Positions 1 through 11,499 are shown, counted from the first letter of the stretch. The stretch: 64,000 nucleotides of DNA from Polytrichum commune (GCA_950295325.1 OX485808.1:33438527-33502526), one strand, 5' to 3'. A program made the numbers and translations. Notes: generated from the sequence alone by a model not told the origin.

Positions 1-264
1 TAAAAATTATAAATGGACTTAAGAGTAATATAGGGTATCAAAAATGGCATTGAACGTCTTTAAAGTACTATAGGGTATGGAATAATAGGTAATTTGGAAT
101 TATAAGTAATGCAAGCCATTTTTTTATTAACCCAAAGTAGAAATTTACATAATGATAGCATGTGAAAAAAAAGAAGAGAATTGAAAGTAATACCCCCTAT
201 AAATTAGTGGTTGTTCGCACCTATATCCTTAACTTTTTAACACACTCCCCCCCCCCCCCCCGAG
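1..264 (+). mobile_element. 348-bp hAT-like MITE, copy 1 (5' truncated by window)
   Basis: This is nearly identical to the inner and right parts of the copies at 769 and 6114. It ends in a run of 15 C followed by GAG at 264. The base after it starts copia gag sequence, with ACGAAGAG as the expected right target duplication. The left part, with the G run, lies outside the window. It has no coding capacity. Confidence 0.85.
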
Positions 265-768
265 ACGAAGAGATTCGAGGAGAAGTGCGAAATTCAAAGC
301 GAGAAGGCGAGGTCCTGCTTGTGCAAACCAAGAACAAGGGGTATCAGCCTCGCAAGTACAGTGGTGGAAATCATCAGTGTCCCCGCAAACCGAGCATTGC
401 ACCCAAGGAAATGGGTGCCTGTCACTTCTGTGGAGGCAAGGATGTTCTCTGATGCCTCGGAGGTTCTGGAGGCACAAATTGCTAGCATGGATTTTGGTAA
501 AGGGAAGTGGTATTTAGACAGTGGTGCAACCAAGCATGTGACACCTGATAAGAGAGTTTTTGAGAAATTAGAAGTTGTAGAAGGTTCTTCCATTCAAACT
601 GCAGGAGGACAATCTCTCTTTGTTAAGGGCAAGGACCTGTGAGTGCAAATGGAATAAAGTTCGGTGAAGTTTTGTATATGCCAGGCTTGATTAAAAGCCT
701 ACTTTATGTAGGGTCAATAGCAGATGATGGGTACAAATTGCTCTTTGATTATGACCAAATGCATATAC
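265..768 (+). pseudogene. copia gag nucleocapsid and protease fragment
   Basis: From about 300 the frame reads as a basic nucleocapsid region leading into CHFCGGK, the first half of a CCHC zinc knuckle (about 420-440). The second half is damaged and a stop and frame change follow near 450. The protease then appears in another frame with the active-site DSGATKHV at about 520-545. A further stop and frame change fall at about 640, after which the protease-to-integrase linker continues until a 348-bp MITE interrupts it at 769. The coding frame picks up again directly after the MITE's right target duplication, as expected if the MITE is a later insertion. Confidence 0.8.
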
Positions 769-1116
769 CTCGGGGGGGGGGGGGGGTAGTCATTGGCTGG
801 AGTAGCAATATACGTGCGAACAAATGATAGGGTATTTTAAAAACATGGGGGCAAAAAATTATAAATGGACTTAAGAGTAATATAGGGTATCAAAAATGGC
901 ACTGGACATCTTTAAAGTACTATAGGGTATGGAATAATAGGTAATTTGGAATTATAAGTAATGCAAGCCATTTTTCTATTAACCCAAAGTAGAAATTTAC
1001 ATAATGATAGCATGTGAAAAAAAAAAGAATTGAAAGTAATACCCCCCTATAAAATAGTGGTTGTTCACACCTATATCCTTAACTTTTTAACACACTGCCC
1101 CCCCCCCCCCCCCGAG
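769..1116 (+). mobile_element. 348-bp hAT-like MITE, copy 2
   Basis: The element begins CTC plus a run of 15 G and ends with 16 C plus GAG, so the terminal inverted repeat is CTCGGGGG extended by the homopolymer. It is flanked by a perfect 8-bp duplication GCATATAC (761-768 and 1117-1124). An 8-bp duplication is the hallmark of hAT transposition. It sits inside the copia coding frame, which is continuous when the element and one duplication are ignored. It encodes no transposase and must be mobilised in trans. Confidence 0.92.
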
Positions 1117-1124
1117 GCATATAC

Positions 1125-2741
1125 TCAAGGATTTTAATCTAGCGGATACTAGTTGTATAGTAGCATCTAGCAGTAGAGATAATCACAATGGTCTTTACTT
1201 ATTGGGCTCTCCACAAGATGAATGCCTCAATCTGTCCGATTCCTCATACAAGCCAATGGTGCGTCTGTCGGGAGCCATCAAGCCGGATCAATTGTGGCAC
1301 TGTCGCCTAGGCCGCTTGAATCCACAGAATCTGGAATTTATGATTCGCACTGGCAAAGTTCAAGGGCTACCTAAACTGGAGGTCTCCAAGCACATGTGTG
1401 AAGCATGTCAACGAGGGAAGCAGTGCCGAGAGCGGAAACCAAAAGGCGAGGCACGAAGAATGAAGAAAGTTTTCGACCTTCTACACACAGACTTGTGTGG
1501 CCCACTCCCTGTCTCATATGCCTCGGGTACGAAGTATATCCTAACCTTTACATATGATTTTACTCGTTATACTTGGGTGTTTTTCTCAAAAAGAACAGTG
1601 AAACCTTGTCCAAGTTTAGAATATTCCACAAACAAATAGAATTACAATTCGGAAAACAAATCAAAATGTTGAGATCAGATGGGGGTGGGGAATATATCTC
1701 GAAGTCGTTTGTTGATTTCATGCATGAAAAGGGCATGATTCACCAAAAAACTCAACCCCACACACCACACCAAAATGGTGTGGTTGAGAGAAAAAACATA
1801 ACTATTCTTGAAAAGGCTAGATCATTGGCTATTTGATGTCATCTTCCTATAGCACTTTGGACTGAAGCAGTAAACACAACTGTTTATTTGCTTAACCGCT
1901 CCTCAACTCGTGCAAATCAGGGCACCACACCATATGAGCGACTTTTCCAATGTATCCCAAGTGTAGATCACCTGAGAATCTTTGGTTGTTTAATGTACAC
2001 TCTTGTGACAACTAATACCCGCAAGAAATGGGATGACAAAACAATTAAATGTGTGTTGTTTGGTTACGATGAAACCACTAAGGGGTTTCGGGTTTACAAC
2101 CCCATGACCAAACGTACCTGGACTTCTAAGGATGTTCATTTTGATAAAACGTGCTTAACTTTTGCACTGTCCAAAGTCACTTCAAACCATGAACTTGACT
2201 CGGAGGCAGTCGCATGGCCTGGGGATTATCTTCCAAAACCTCATGAGCCTTCATCAAATCCCTCGATTTTCACTCAGCTTAATGACAATTCAGTAGATGA
2301 CCCCACTGAGAATTCAAATTCTCACTTTCCACCTCACGCATCTAAGCTAAATGAACAGGTCCAAGAATCAAGAGATTCACCTCATCTTGAAGGCTCTACA
2401 TATCAATCTATTCCAAACAGCCAATGTAACGTTCGGATTCCCATTTATCAGGAAGACACTCCTCCTGCTTGCTCCCCCATTCTTCGTACTTATCACATAA
2501 TGCCTTGACCAACAAACTTATCATCAAACCTAAGATCAGTTCCTAGCTTTAGAACCAGAAGTGGACGTGTTAGTATTCCACCTCCTCGGCTTGCAGATTA
2601 TGAGGTGGGGGTAATTACAATTGCTCCATCCTCCAATGTCCTGGTCTCATCAGCCCTTCTCTCTTCCCCGAAGCTATGTTCTGATGTTCCTATTTCACTT
2701 GATTCAGTTCATGAACCTCAAAACTTTCTCGAGGCTACTAT
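1125..2741 (+). pseudogene. copia integrase region
   Basis: An integrase follows a short linker. The zinc-binding part is near 1290-1425: LWHCRLGRLN, in which the second histidine of the HHCC motif appears as arginine, then CEACQRGK. The catalytic core shows HTDLCGP (first Asp, about 1490), RSDGGGEY (second Asp, about 1675) and VVERKN (Glu, about 1785). A one-base frameshift falls near 1575-1600 and a stop near 1835. The C-terminal GKR-like region runs to about 2170 and is followed by a variable linker with a stop near 2508. The frame is cut at 2741 by a solo LTR. Confidence 0.85.
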
Positions 2742-3713
2742 TGTCGCAACCCTTGCTAGTCCCCTTAAAAATCTTGCCAATTTCCATTTCTAGCAAAAGT
2801 TACGAGTGCTAACCCTTCGCATTCCGCCATGCTAATGGTTAGCTCCTCCTACCCCAGACCATATAGTTCATAGGAGGGAACCAACCCTCCTACTTTGCTT
2901 TCGGGACTCACCACTTAATCCGTAACCCATTTTAACATTTGGACTTCCATCCATGAAAGTCCAATCCTATGTTGATCATCGCATTGCCGGAGCAACACTA
3001 CAACAACCCGAAGCATACTAGGCAACTATGGCCTCGCAATGGGCCAAAGCCCATGGAGGCCGTGCCGTTCGGCCTCGGGTGGTTGAGGCCACACCACCTC
3101 ACCCATATAAGCCTCTAGGACTTCACGCGGGGCCCCTACCCCACTGTCAACCAACCTCTTGTCTCTCTACCAAGAGTTGGGGCCAAGTGGACATTTTCCT
3201 TTAGCTGCTGGGCCTAGAACCCCCCCAGCAGCTTCAGACCATCATAACTTCCTTGTATGATGTCTGATCATAACAACCAACCACTCCATCTTCATCTACG
3301 CTTCACGGAGATGCCGATGGACTCCTCACTTTCCCCATTCGGGCAAGTCTTGAGGAAGTTATGCCTGTTTGAACCTTGGCAGTCCCAGGAATCACTCCCA
3401 GGCACTGTGTACCAGGGCGCTGTCCCGGGACACCGCCCCACTCAAATGGCCAGAACTCCTAGCTCACACCTCCGCTCGAGGTGATCTTGAGCATTCTAGA
3501 ATCACCACGCCATGAGCTACGCATAGCTCATGGCCTTATCCTCATGCCTCCTAGTTTCTGTGGGTGGGAGGCGTTCCCAACGCCCAGGGCCCTCACCCAC
3601 ACTAGGATCACTTGGGCCCTCTCACCAAGGGCGCCACAAGTCCCGGGTGTCACTCCGGGGTCCCCCTTATGCCCATGGTGTTTCGGGCACTCCTCATGTA
3701 GAGGTGCGCAACA
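2742..3713 (+). mobile_element. solo LTR (probably Ty3/gypsy) nested in the copia element
   Basis: This 972-bp block starts TGTCGCAACC and ends GCGCAACA, the TG...CA ends of an LTR. The flanks are ACTAT (2737-2741) and ACTGT (3714-3718), a 5-bp target duplication with one mismatch. The copia frame is continuous across the junction if the block and one duplication are ignored. A TATA-like CCATATAAGCC near 3103-3113 would fit an LTR promoter. It is GC-rich compared with its host and has no convincing coding frame. The TGTCRCAACC-type start is common in plant gypsy LTRs, so that class is likely but not proven. Confidence 0.8.
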
Positions 3714-3718
3714 ACTGT

Positions 3719-5225
3719 TCATCCAGGGTGGCAAGCAGTTATGGACCGGGAAATGCAATCAATTTATGACAATCATACATGGGATTTAGTTTCTTTGCCT
3801 CCAGGACGTACTCCTATTACGACCAAATGGGTGTATAAGGTGAAGGGGGATCATGCACGTAATATTGCAAAATTGAAGGCCCGACTTGTAGCTAGAGGAT
3901 TCTAGCAAAAAGAAGGGGATGATTTTGAAGAAACTTTTGCACCAGTTGTTAAATGGAACACTCTACGTACATTAGTGGCTCTAGCTGCTCACAGGGGCTA
4001 GAAATTTTTTCATCTGGATGCAGTGACTGCATTTCTCAACGGAGACATTATTCAAGATCTCTACATTGAGCAACCAGAGGGGTATGTAGTACCAGAGAAA
4101 GAAGAATTTGCATGCAAGCTTCTTAAAGCTCTTTATGGGCTTAAGCAAGCCCCTACAGCATGGTATAGTAAGATAGACTCATTTTTTAGTGAGAAATGAT
4201 TGCTAAAATCAGATGATGACTACAATCTCTATTACTTTGAGGAAGGAGGAAGAATAGATATACTTATTTTGTATGTAGATGATCTCTACATGACTGGTGA
4301 TCATGTAGAGAAGATCAATTGGTTGCGAGAAGAAATCAAGAAACAATTCTCCATGACCGACCTAGGAATTCTTACTCACTCACTAGGAATTGAGTTCATA
4401 TTTCATGAGCATGGAATCACTATGACTCAGAGGAGGTACATAACAACTACATTGGAGGAATTTGGACTCATTGATTGCAATTCTTCCTCCACTCCTATGC
4501 TGGAAGGGACTAAGCTTAAAACAGATATGGAGCAACCCTATGTTGATGCAAAATTGTATCAAAGAATGTTAGGGAAACTTATCTATTTAACTTAGTCTAG
4601 ACCTGACATAACGTACTCAGTCAGCATCATCAGTAGATACATGAACCAACCTCAAGTACCTCATATGCTAGCAGTTAAACACATTTTTAGATATCTAAAG
4701 GGGACTAAGAACTTGGGTTTGTGCTATAAACAAGGAGATTCAGATATCTTAAATGGATACGCAGATGCAGATTGGGCATGAGATTTACAGGATAGAAAAT
4801 CTACTACTTGATATATTTTTAGGTTAGGAGAGACACTCATTACGTGGAATAGCAAAAAACAAACTACAGTAGCACTTTCTTCAACTGAAGCTGAGTATAT
4901 GGCACTTACAGAAGGCACAAAGGAGGCCATATGGTTACGCATACTACTCCAAGAAGTTCAAGTACTTCAAGATACAACTCCAACAATGATTTTTGGGGAC
5001 AATCAAGGAAGTTTAAAGTTAGCTCACAACCCAGTTTTTCACTCTCGGACAAAACACGTGGACGTCCAACACCACTTCATTCGAGAAAAAGTAGAGTCGG
5101 GCCAAGTTACCCTAGATTATATTTCCACTAGAGACCAATTGGTCGACATCCTTACTAAGCCGTTGGGCAAAATTACATTCGAAAGATTGAGAGCTCAACT
5201 TGGATTAGAATGGATCACAAAATGA
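3719..5225 (+). pseudogene. copia reverse transcriptase and RNase H
   Basis: After the solo LTR the reverse transcriptase frame resumes with WQAVMDREM. It contains the typical plant copia blocks KWVYKVK, LKARLVARGF, LDAVTAFLNGD and LYGLKQAP, and the catalytic LYVDDLYMTG near 4270. RNase H follows with WNSKKQTTVALSSTEAEYMAL (about 4845-4905) and TKHVDVQHHFIREK near 5055. In-frame stops lie near 3903, 4000, 4197, 4594, 4780 and 4809, so it is dead. The final stop is at 5223-5225. Most stops are single-base changes rather than rearrangements, which fits an old copy drifting neutrally. Confidence 0.9.
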
Positions 5226-5574
5226 ATTTATTCATAAGAAAACATTGACTCCTTCTATAGACCATAGAAATTTGGACAAGACACTGGATTGGAAGGAGAC
5301 TCAGTATTTGCAACATAGATAGGTAGCTTGATGATGATGGAAAGGCTTAATTCCATTACAACCCTGTCCATGACCACTTAGATGATTTCCAAACAAACAA
5401 TGGTTCATTATATACAAGTGAGCCCGGCCATGAGCTTGACTAGCCTACCTAGAAGATTGTTTCTACTTATGAGCTTGACTAACTAATCTAGAAGATTGTT
5501 CCTAATTATGCCCACTTAGGATGAGCGGCTAACACTAACTTACACAGTTTCTATCCTAGACTTGTGTTTCTTCA
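5226..5574 (+). other. copia 3' untranslated region and 3' LTR remnant
   Basis: There is no coding sequence. The right end reads TTCTTCA and then the duplicated flank GAATC. A canonical LTR should start with TG after a purine tract; candidates are near 5260 and 5330 but none is convincing, so I give only the outer edge. The edge rests on the sister segment beginning at 23309, which lacks the copia. Confidence 0.5.
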
Positions 5575-6842
5575 GAATCATGATCAGTGGCATTGAGTAT
5601 CATGATCTTAGTATGAATGGAATACTCTGACAGTGAATTGCAAGGTATGTACTTACGTGCAAAGTTTGGCCACATAGTTCTTTCACATCAAATAAGAGAG
5701 TAGATAAACTTGTTCCTGCCAGTTCAGAGATTGTATCGTTTACAAACATATTGCAAAGCTTTCAAAGAGATAAGTATTTGGGATCACTACCTCTCTATTC
5801 TGAAACCAGAAATTGACTGAACACTGAGCATATTATAATTGACCTGCATAAACTTGTTGGTATGTCTTTGAGATTGTTGTATTTACACTTTATCATATTA
5901 TGCTTAGAATAAAAGATTCCTTGAAACTTTCATATGAGAATCAGTGAGCATTCGATTTTCATCTGATTCCCACCACAGCATTAAGTTCTTTGATTTGCAT
6001 AAGCTGGAAGTTTCAAGAGTGAGATAATATTATCCACATGAAGGTGTGAAAGTGAGTATCTGATCTGAAATCAAGTTTTTCACCGTTTTCTTCTCATGTA
6101 TGGTTCCAGCATCCTCGGGGAGGGGGGGGGGGGTAGTCATTGATTGGAGTAGTAATACACGTGCAAACAAATGATAGGGTATTTTAAAAACATGGGAGCA
6201 AGAAATTATAATTGGGCTTAAGAGTAATATAGGGTATCAAAAATGGCACTGGACATCTTTAAAGTACTATAGGGTATGGAATAATAGGTAACTTGGAATC
6301 ATAAGTAATGCAAGCCATTTTTCTATTAACCCAAAGTAGAAATTTACATAATGATAGCATGTGAAAAAAAGAAGAGAATTGAAAGTAATATCCCCTATAA
6401 AATAGTGGTTGTTCGCACCTATATCCTTAACTTTTTAACACATTGCCCCCCCCCCCCCCCGCTAGCATCAAAGACACTTCACGAAGTGAATCACCAGAAT
6501 ATGACCTGCAGAGCACCTCCCAACAACCTCTATGGAAATTGAAATTCTCAAAGTCAGTAAGATGACAATCGGTGCAAACTTACAACACGACCTTCGCTTT
6601 GCTACTGGTTAACATGGTTGCAATGATCATACAATGGGCAAACAGTTATTGCCAACCTTTTTCCATACTTTTATAGATATTCTTGCGTTGCAGATTTGAA
6701 TCTCTAATGACGTGCGCAAGGCTCAATCTCAGGTGGATTCATAGGTGCTCTTGGTACCATGTAAATGCTTGTCATTCAGGAGACACTCTTTAGGTCAAGT
6801 CAAATGGAATATATTGGAGGGAGCACTTGAACAACAAGTGTA
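5575..6842 (+). repeat. segmental duplicate of 23309-24217, carrying a MITE
   Basis: Apart from the MITE at 6114-6461, this stretch matches 23309-24217 in order and orientation with few differences. The match begins at GAATCATGATCAG and ends at CAACAAGTGTA. The left boundary coincides with the copia end, so the copia inserted into this copy after the duplication. No intact gene is visible; the part from about 6560 also exists as inverted copies elsewhere. Confidence 0.9.
6114..6461 (+). mobile_element. 348-bp hAT-like MITE, copy 3
   Basis: It has the same length and orientation as copy 2. The left end is CTCGGGG, an A, then a G run; the right end is 15 C then G, with the last two bases of the inverted repeat lost. 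The target duplication is CCAGCATC (6106-6113) against CTAGCATC (6462-6469), one mismatch. The homologous segment at 23309-24217 has the uninterrupted target CCAGCATC at 23837-23844, so this window holds both filled and empty sites. Confidence 0.92.
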
Positions 6843-7849
6843 ATGGCCCTGGGCGTTATCAACTATGATGGATGAAGGAGACCAATTATAAGGTAGAGGG
6901 TGCTTAAACCAACACTTTAAGCTATTGCACATACATATGGCTATGTGGTTGATATATAAAATATATATTCATATTAGCCTTTGGGCTAAACATAGGTATC
7001 AAGAAAGAAAAAATATTTTTAGTCTCAATTGAATATTTGATGAATATTCAAAGTCAAAACTATTAGCTTCCTTATACCAACCATTGGCCCGGTGTATGGC
7101 AACCTCGCATATGATGAGGACCCCCACCGTCATTGCCTAGAACCAACACAACATAGTTGGGTACTAGACCCAAACTACATCAAAGCCTAATTAGTAATGG
7201 TATGCAAAGCCACACGGGTACCTCCATGATCCGTCCCGGTTCGCTTGCAAAACCATCACCTTGCATCCCGGGAACCGACCCCCTTGCATCCCGGGAAATG
7301 ACCCTTTTGTGCTTTGTGGGCCTACCTCCTTGGCGTTGTGAATAGAATGACTAGAATAGGCATTGACAAGCCACCCTAATCCCACCTTGAACCAACCCGA
7401 GATAGAGTGGAGCCCGTTACATACCCTACATGAAGGTCATGGAGGCCGCTATGAGGTGGCACCACTAATGGCACCTAAAACCGTCACTCCGTGGGCCCAT
7501 ACACTCCTACACCGTTCAAGGTACGGTTCAAGGTTGTAGAGTGTTGGGAATTGGGAGGCGTTTATAGGTGTTGGTTTTGAATGGGTGTTGGTTTTAGCAC
7601 CCTCTACCTTATTGGATTTTGGCAACTCTATTGTGAAGCGCTTTAAGAACATGTATGAGGTCATGTTCGCGAGTATGTGAAGAAAACCACATGTATGTCA
7701 TTCCTCCAATCGTCAAGAACCATAACCGTGCATAGGCGGATATTGTTACAAACAAGTATATCACCTTATAAAACCAACAAACACAATAATAGAATGTTAT
7801 AAAAAAGAATGACATTGGGGGACATTGAAGGACATGCATATAATGTGAA
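6843..7849. other. noncoding stretch, no gene supported
   Basis: I see no coding frame longer than chance here. There is a short direct repeat, CCTTGCATCCCGGGAA, at about 7258 and 7281. GC content rises between 7080 and 7500, which may mark an old LTR. The sequence differs from the sister segment from 6843 onward, so this is probably inserted or rearranged DNA. Confidence 0.4.
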
Positions 7850-9233
7850 GGTTATAGAGAAAAACGTTGAAATTGTGTTTGGGTAGTCCCAAATGTTGCC
7901 TCAATTGAGAGTACGTTATTGTGACCAAATTTTACTATCATTTCCAGTTGCCATTCAGTTTGGATTCCAATGGTGAAGGGTGCATCACTTTGAGTAGAAG
8001 AATTTAAGTCTATAAGTAGGGCTCTTGAGAGTAGAAGACACTGTTAGGATTTTCTAGCGTCCACATATGAACACTAATAAGATCGAAAGGGTGTTTCATC
8101 CACAATTCTTCTGCATGCTTGCAACATATATTTCTAACATCTGTGGGCAACATGAATGTATCGAGAGTGACAGGGCCATTAGCTAAAACCAACTCCCTGA
8201 CCTCTTTGGTGTGTTGTTGCATTATTGGTGTAGGTGATAGCCCCAAAGCGTACATTTTAGCAATTTTATATTTCATATCTTCTAAGATGCCAACACCTAA
8301 CGCATACCGGAAGCCACTAACCATTGATTTATGATAATGTTTACTGGTGCGTTGAAATGCATGGTGTTCTTGTAAACCAACATGTACAAGGAGGGATCGA
8401 GATATAGTTTTTCCGCCACAAAACAATGTAGGTATCTTCTCTTAATGGAAAAAATACCAACAATTTTTGCCCATGCACTTAACCTTGGCAACAATTGATT
8501 TGTTTACAAGGAATGCGTCATAATTAGGTATGACATTCTTCATATTTTATTTCCTTTGGCTTGTATCTTTTTAATCCTTCATTTCTAGGTGGATTTGAGG
8601 AAGGCTTGCATGTCCTCTGGCACGACATCATACTTGTCCTCCGGCCTAAAATTGCATCGGTGTCTACTAGTTACACAACCCCACAATGAAAAGTGGGCCA
8701 CAAACCTTGACTGACATAGAAGAACATTGATCGGAGTATGAATGACATACAAAGGACAGTGAAAGACACTATGAAATACGTGGATCACTAAATGGAAGAC
8801 AAAATGGTGCACTATGGCGGATAATTGTCATGAACCACGGACAATAGAGGAGGAAAGAGGAGCAAATCAAACCTCACTACAAGTTCCGGACTGTGTGCAC
8901 GGGGTGATCTGAGCGAGTTAGGCAAGTTTTACCTAATGACCTCTACTTTGAATCTGCATGGGTAGAGAGGGTGAGTTGCTCGCTTGAGATTAAATCGTCT
9001 AACCTATCCCATAAAATCACAACCAATCTTGAACCCTTCCCATTGGTGACATGGTTTGTCCACACTAAATCCTCAAGGCTAAACTCACTAGGAGGAGGAT
9101 TTTGAACTCTTTCTCGTAGAGCCATAATAATATCAACTTGTTGTGCCCGCAATACTGGCAGATTAGTATGCTCCAAGTCATCATGTGGTAACGGCGATCC
9201 TCCAACCACAATATGTTGCGATGTTGAAGCCAT
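7850..9233 (-). pseudogene. Mutator-like (MULE) transposase remnant
   Basis: Reading on the minus strand, an N-terminal frame (about 9233-8946) begins MASTSQHIVVGG. After a decayed stretch the block RRYLHCFVAEKLYLDPS appears at about 8450, then a frame of about 130 codons (8426-8010) with LSPTPIMQQHTKEV and DVRNICCKHAEELW. Beyond it, about 8010-7860, the frame can be followed through stops into GIQTEWQLEM and EATFGTTQT. That last motif corresponds to the DATFGTN block holding the first catalytic Asp of MULE transposases, here replaced by Glu. Family assignment comes from recognising the conserved blocks, not from a search. The element is broken by frameshifts and stops; its terminal repeats were not found. 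Confidence 0.6.
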
Positions 9234-9251
9234 TGCTACTTTAGAGTGCAT

Positions 9252-10585
9252 TGTTGTGGGAACCCTAAACCCTATACCTCTATCAACCCTTCACTAGCAA
9301 ACATGTCCAAACTGCTCTAAACCAATAGCGCCTATGTGCATTGTGTATGTTGCATTGTGCATTGTGCATCACGGATATACCAAAAAACAACACGAAAATA
9401 ACAAACTCGCCGCAGGTGAACCCTAATCATTCAAATATGAGATCCGCTTTTTGCAGCATGACAAGTTATAAGACATGTATTGAATGACATAAAGTTGAAT
9501 GACGTGAGCTGAGTGTGTAGGGCTTTTGATGGTAATCCTGCATCATTCATGCGACGGACGGAACAATGGCCCTAAACTCCGTCGATGTTGCCAGCTCTGT
9601 CGACGGGCATGCATGGTTTTTTCGCTAGATCTATCCCCTACAAGTTTGTAGGGGGTACTTTAACGTCCGCCATTGAAGATAACTCCAGAGAGACAATGTC
9701 TGACAGAAAGATTACAGGCCAATGTGTTACCGATCTATATATATACATAGAATTAATTTGTAGTTTAATCCCATATCCAACAGTGAGATTGCGGGCCAGA
9801 AGTTAAGAATTCATGAAAGCCTAAAGCACACTATGTCTGAATCCATTTCCACATTTTTCTGTCTAGCATTCTCTTTGAACGTTTTCAAGTCACTCTACGT
9901 GAACACAGTCACAAGCACCCCTTACTGCCAGTACAAACAGTCGCCTGCTAATGCACACCCCGGATAAGTCAACGGGCTCCCACGAAATTGTTTGCAAAGA
10001 AGAACAGGAGACCCCTAATGCAGTACCGACACGATTGGCAGGATCCCAATACCAAGGCCGAGGGTGCAGTGCCATTGCCTGTAAAGTCCACACCCCAACA
10101 TATTTCCCTCACATTTATGAGATAGAGACGAGGCGGACAGCAAAGTAACATTAACAAATTGCAGGGACGCACAATCAACCCGAAGGGCAACCGCCCTCCT
10201 CCCACTTCACGATCCCAAGAATCTGTTTACGAACACAAGGCAATGGAGCGTGGGAATGATCAACTAGAGCCAAACAACACCCATATGGGTTGCATCGTAA
10301 GCGTAGAGCGTGATCATAGTGCCTAGTTTGGGCCTTTACAGACAGCTGGGTGGTGTAGCGACTGCCTGTAGCCCAAGTGGGAGCAGGAAGGTGTGGGAAT
10401 GGGGTGCCGGTTGTGGGCCGTGGGCTGCGTGTGGATGGCCTGTCCACTCCAAACCTTGAGTCACCGGCGATGTTTGGCCGGAGGGTTGGGCGTTGTGGGC
10501 GTTAGAGAGGAGGGCACCGCGTGAGGCGGGAAACCGAGCAATGCAAACTTCCCACTTTGGGTAGTGGAGGGATAACGGGCTTGAA
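9252..10585. other. noncoding stretch, no gene supported
   Basis: Short frames on both strands have no recognisable domain and biased composition typical of chance. A GC-rich patch spans about 10370-10560. Nothing else stands out. Confidence 0.4.
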
Positions 10586-11296
10586 TGTTGGTCTGCAATT
10601 ACCCTACCTGGGATGCTCCCGTGAACCACCTTCCTTTTTGTATATTATACGATTATTTATTTTTTGGCCAATAAAGGTTGAATGGATATTGAACATCTTT
10701 ACTTGGTAAGAATTTATATTAATCGTTTAAAACCATGGCATTGTGTAACTCCCAAATAGTAAGTGACACTCTAAATACAATATTTAGTGGATTGAGTGTA
10801 GAATAGGTCACACATTTTGAGCACATAGTCCAATCTCATTTCAACACATGTCTTGGACCCAACGAACAAGAGGAGGGAGCTGAAGAATGGTGGTGACGGT
10901 ACAAGGTTGTCAAGATCACAAGTTGTCGGCAATCACCCTATCTAGCATGTTCCCATGAACCACCTTCCCTTTTGTATATTACACAATTATTTATTATATA
11001 TCCTTTTATTTTTCCAATAAAGGTTAAATTGGGTGTTTGGATATTACAGAACACGAACATCTATTTGGTTAAGAAAACACATTATTAGTAAAAACAAACA
11101 TGGCTTTGTGCAACTCCAAGTAGTAAGTGACACTAAATACATTGTTTAGTGGATTGAGTGTAGAATAGTTAACACATTTTGAGCACATAGTCCAACCTCA
11201 TTTCAACACATGTCTTGGGACCAATGAACAAGAGGAGAGAGAGAGTTGAAGAATGTTGTGTGACGTACATGGGTGTCAAGATCACAAGTTGTTGAC
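10586..11296 (+). repeat. two ~355-bp tandem repeat units
   Basis: Unit 1 (10586-10928) and unit 2 (10929-11296) share the order: a CACCTTCC...TTTTGTATATTA block, CCAATAAAGGTT, AAGTGACACT...AAATAC, TTTAGTGGATTGAGTGTAGAATA, GAGCACATAGTCCAA and AAGATCACAAGTTGT. Parts recur elsewhere (35390-35560, and inverted near 47330-47440), so the unit belongs to a dispersed family. Confidence 0.75.
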
Positions 11297-11499
11297 AAGA
11301 GAAGGTAGGGTTTTGGCCAATGGATGAGCTCATCCATCATCCATGACAATATTTTGTTCATTTGTTGGCTCTGTCTGTAGGACAGAGGCTATGCATCAAC
11401 TTCTTCGTTTCAAGAGCAATTTTCCTAACCACTTTGCGTTCACACTTGGACGTTACTTGTTCTTGTTATTTTTGGTCTACTTTATTTAATGTGGATGTT

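Larger units (their letters stand above)
1..5574 (+). mobile_element. Ty1/copia LTR retrotransposon, decayed, left end outside window
   Basis: Domains run in the copia order: nucleocapsid zinc knuckle, aspartic protease (DSGATKHV), integrase, reverse transcriptase (YVDD) and RNase H (SSTEAEYMAL). Integrase before reverse transcriptase separates it from Ty3/gypsy. The reading frame is broken by stops, frameshifts and at least three nested insertions (1-264, 769-1116, 2742-3713). The right edge is set by comparison: from 5575 onward the sequence matches 23309 onward, so the element ends at CA at 5574. The 5' LTR lies outside the window and the start of the 3' LTR is unresolved. The element cannot encode its own proteins in this state. 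Confidence 0.9.

Noticed and set aside
3257-3789. Overlapping open frames of 75-102 codons on both strands
   Set aside because: They lie in a GC-rich solo LTR; no domain is visible and frames overlap on both strands, as expected from high GC.
10175-10629. Minus-strand frames of 90-97 codons
   Set aside because: Low-complexity Pro/His/Thr-rich translations without family resemblance in a GC-rich patch.
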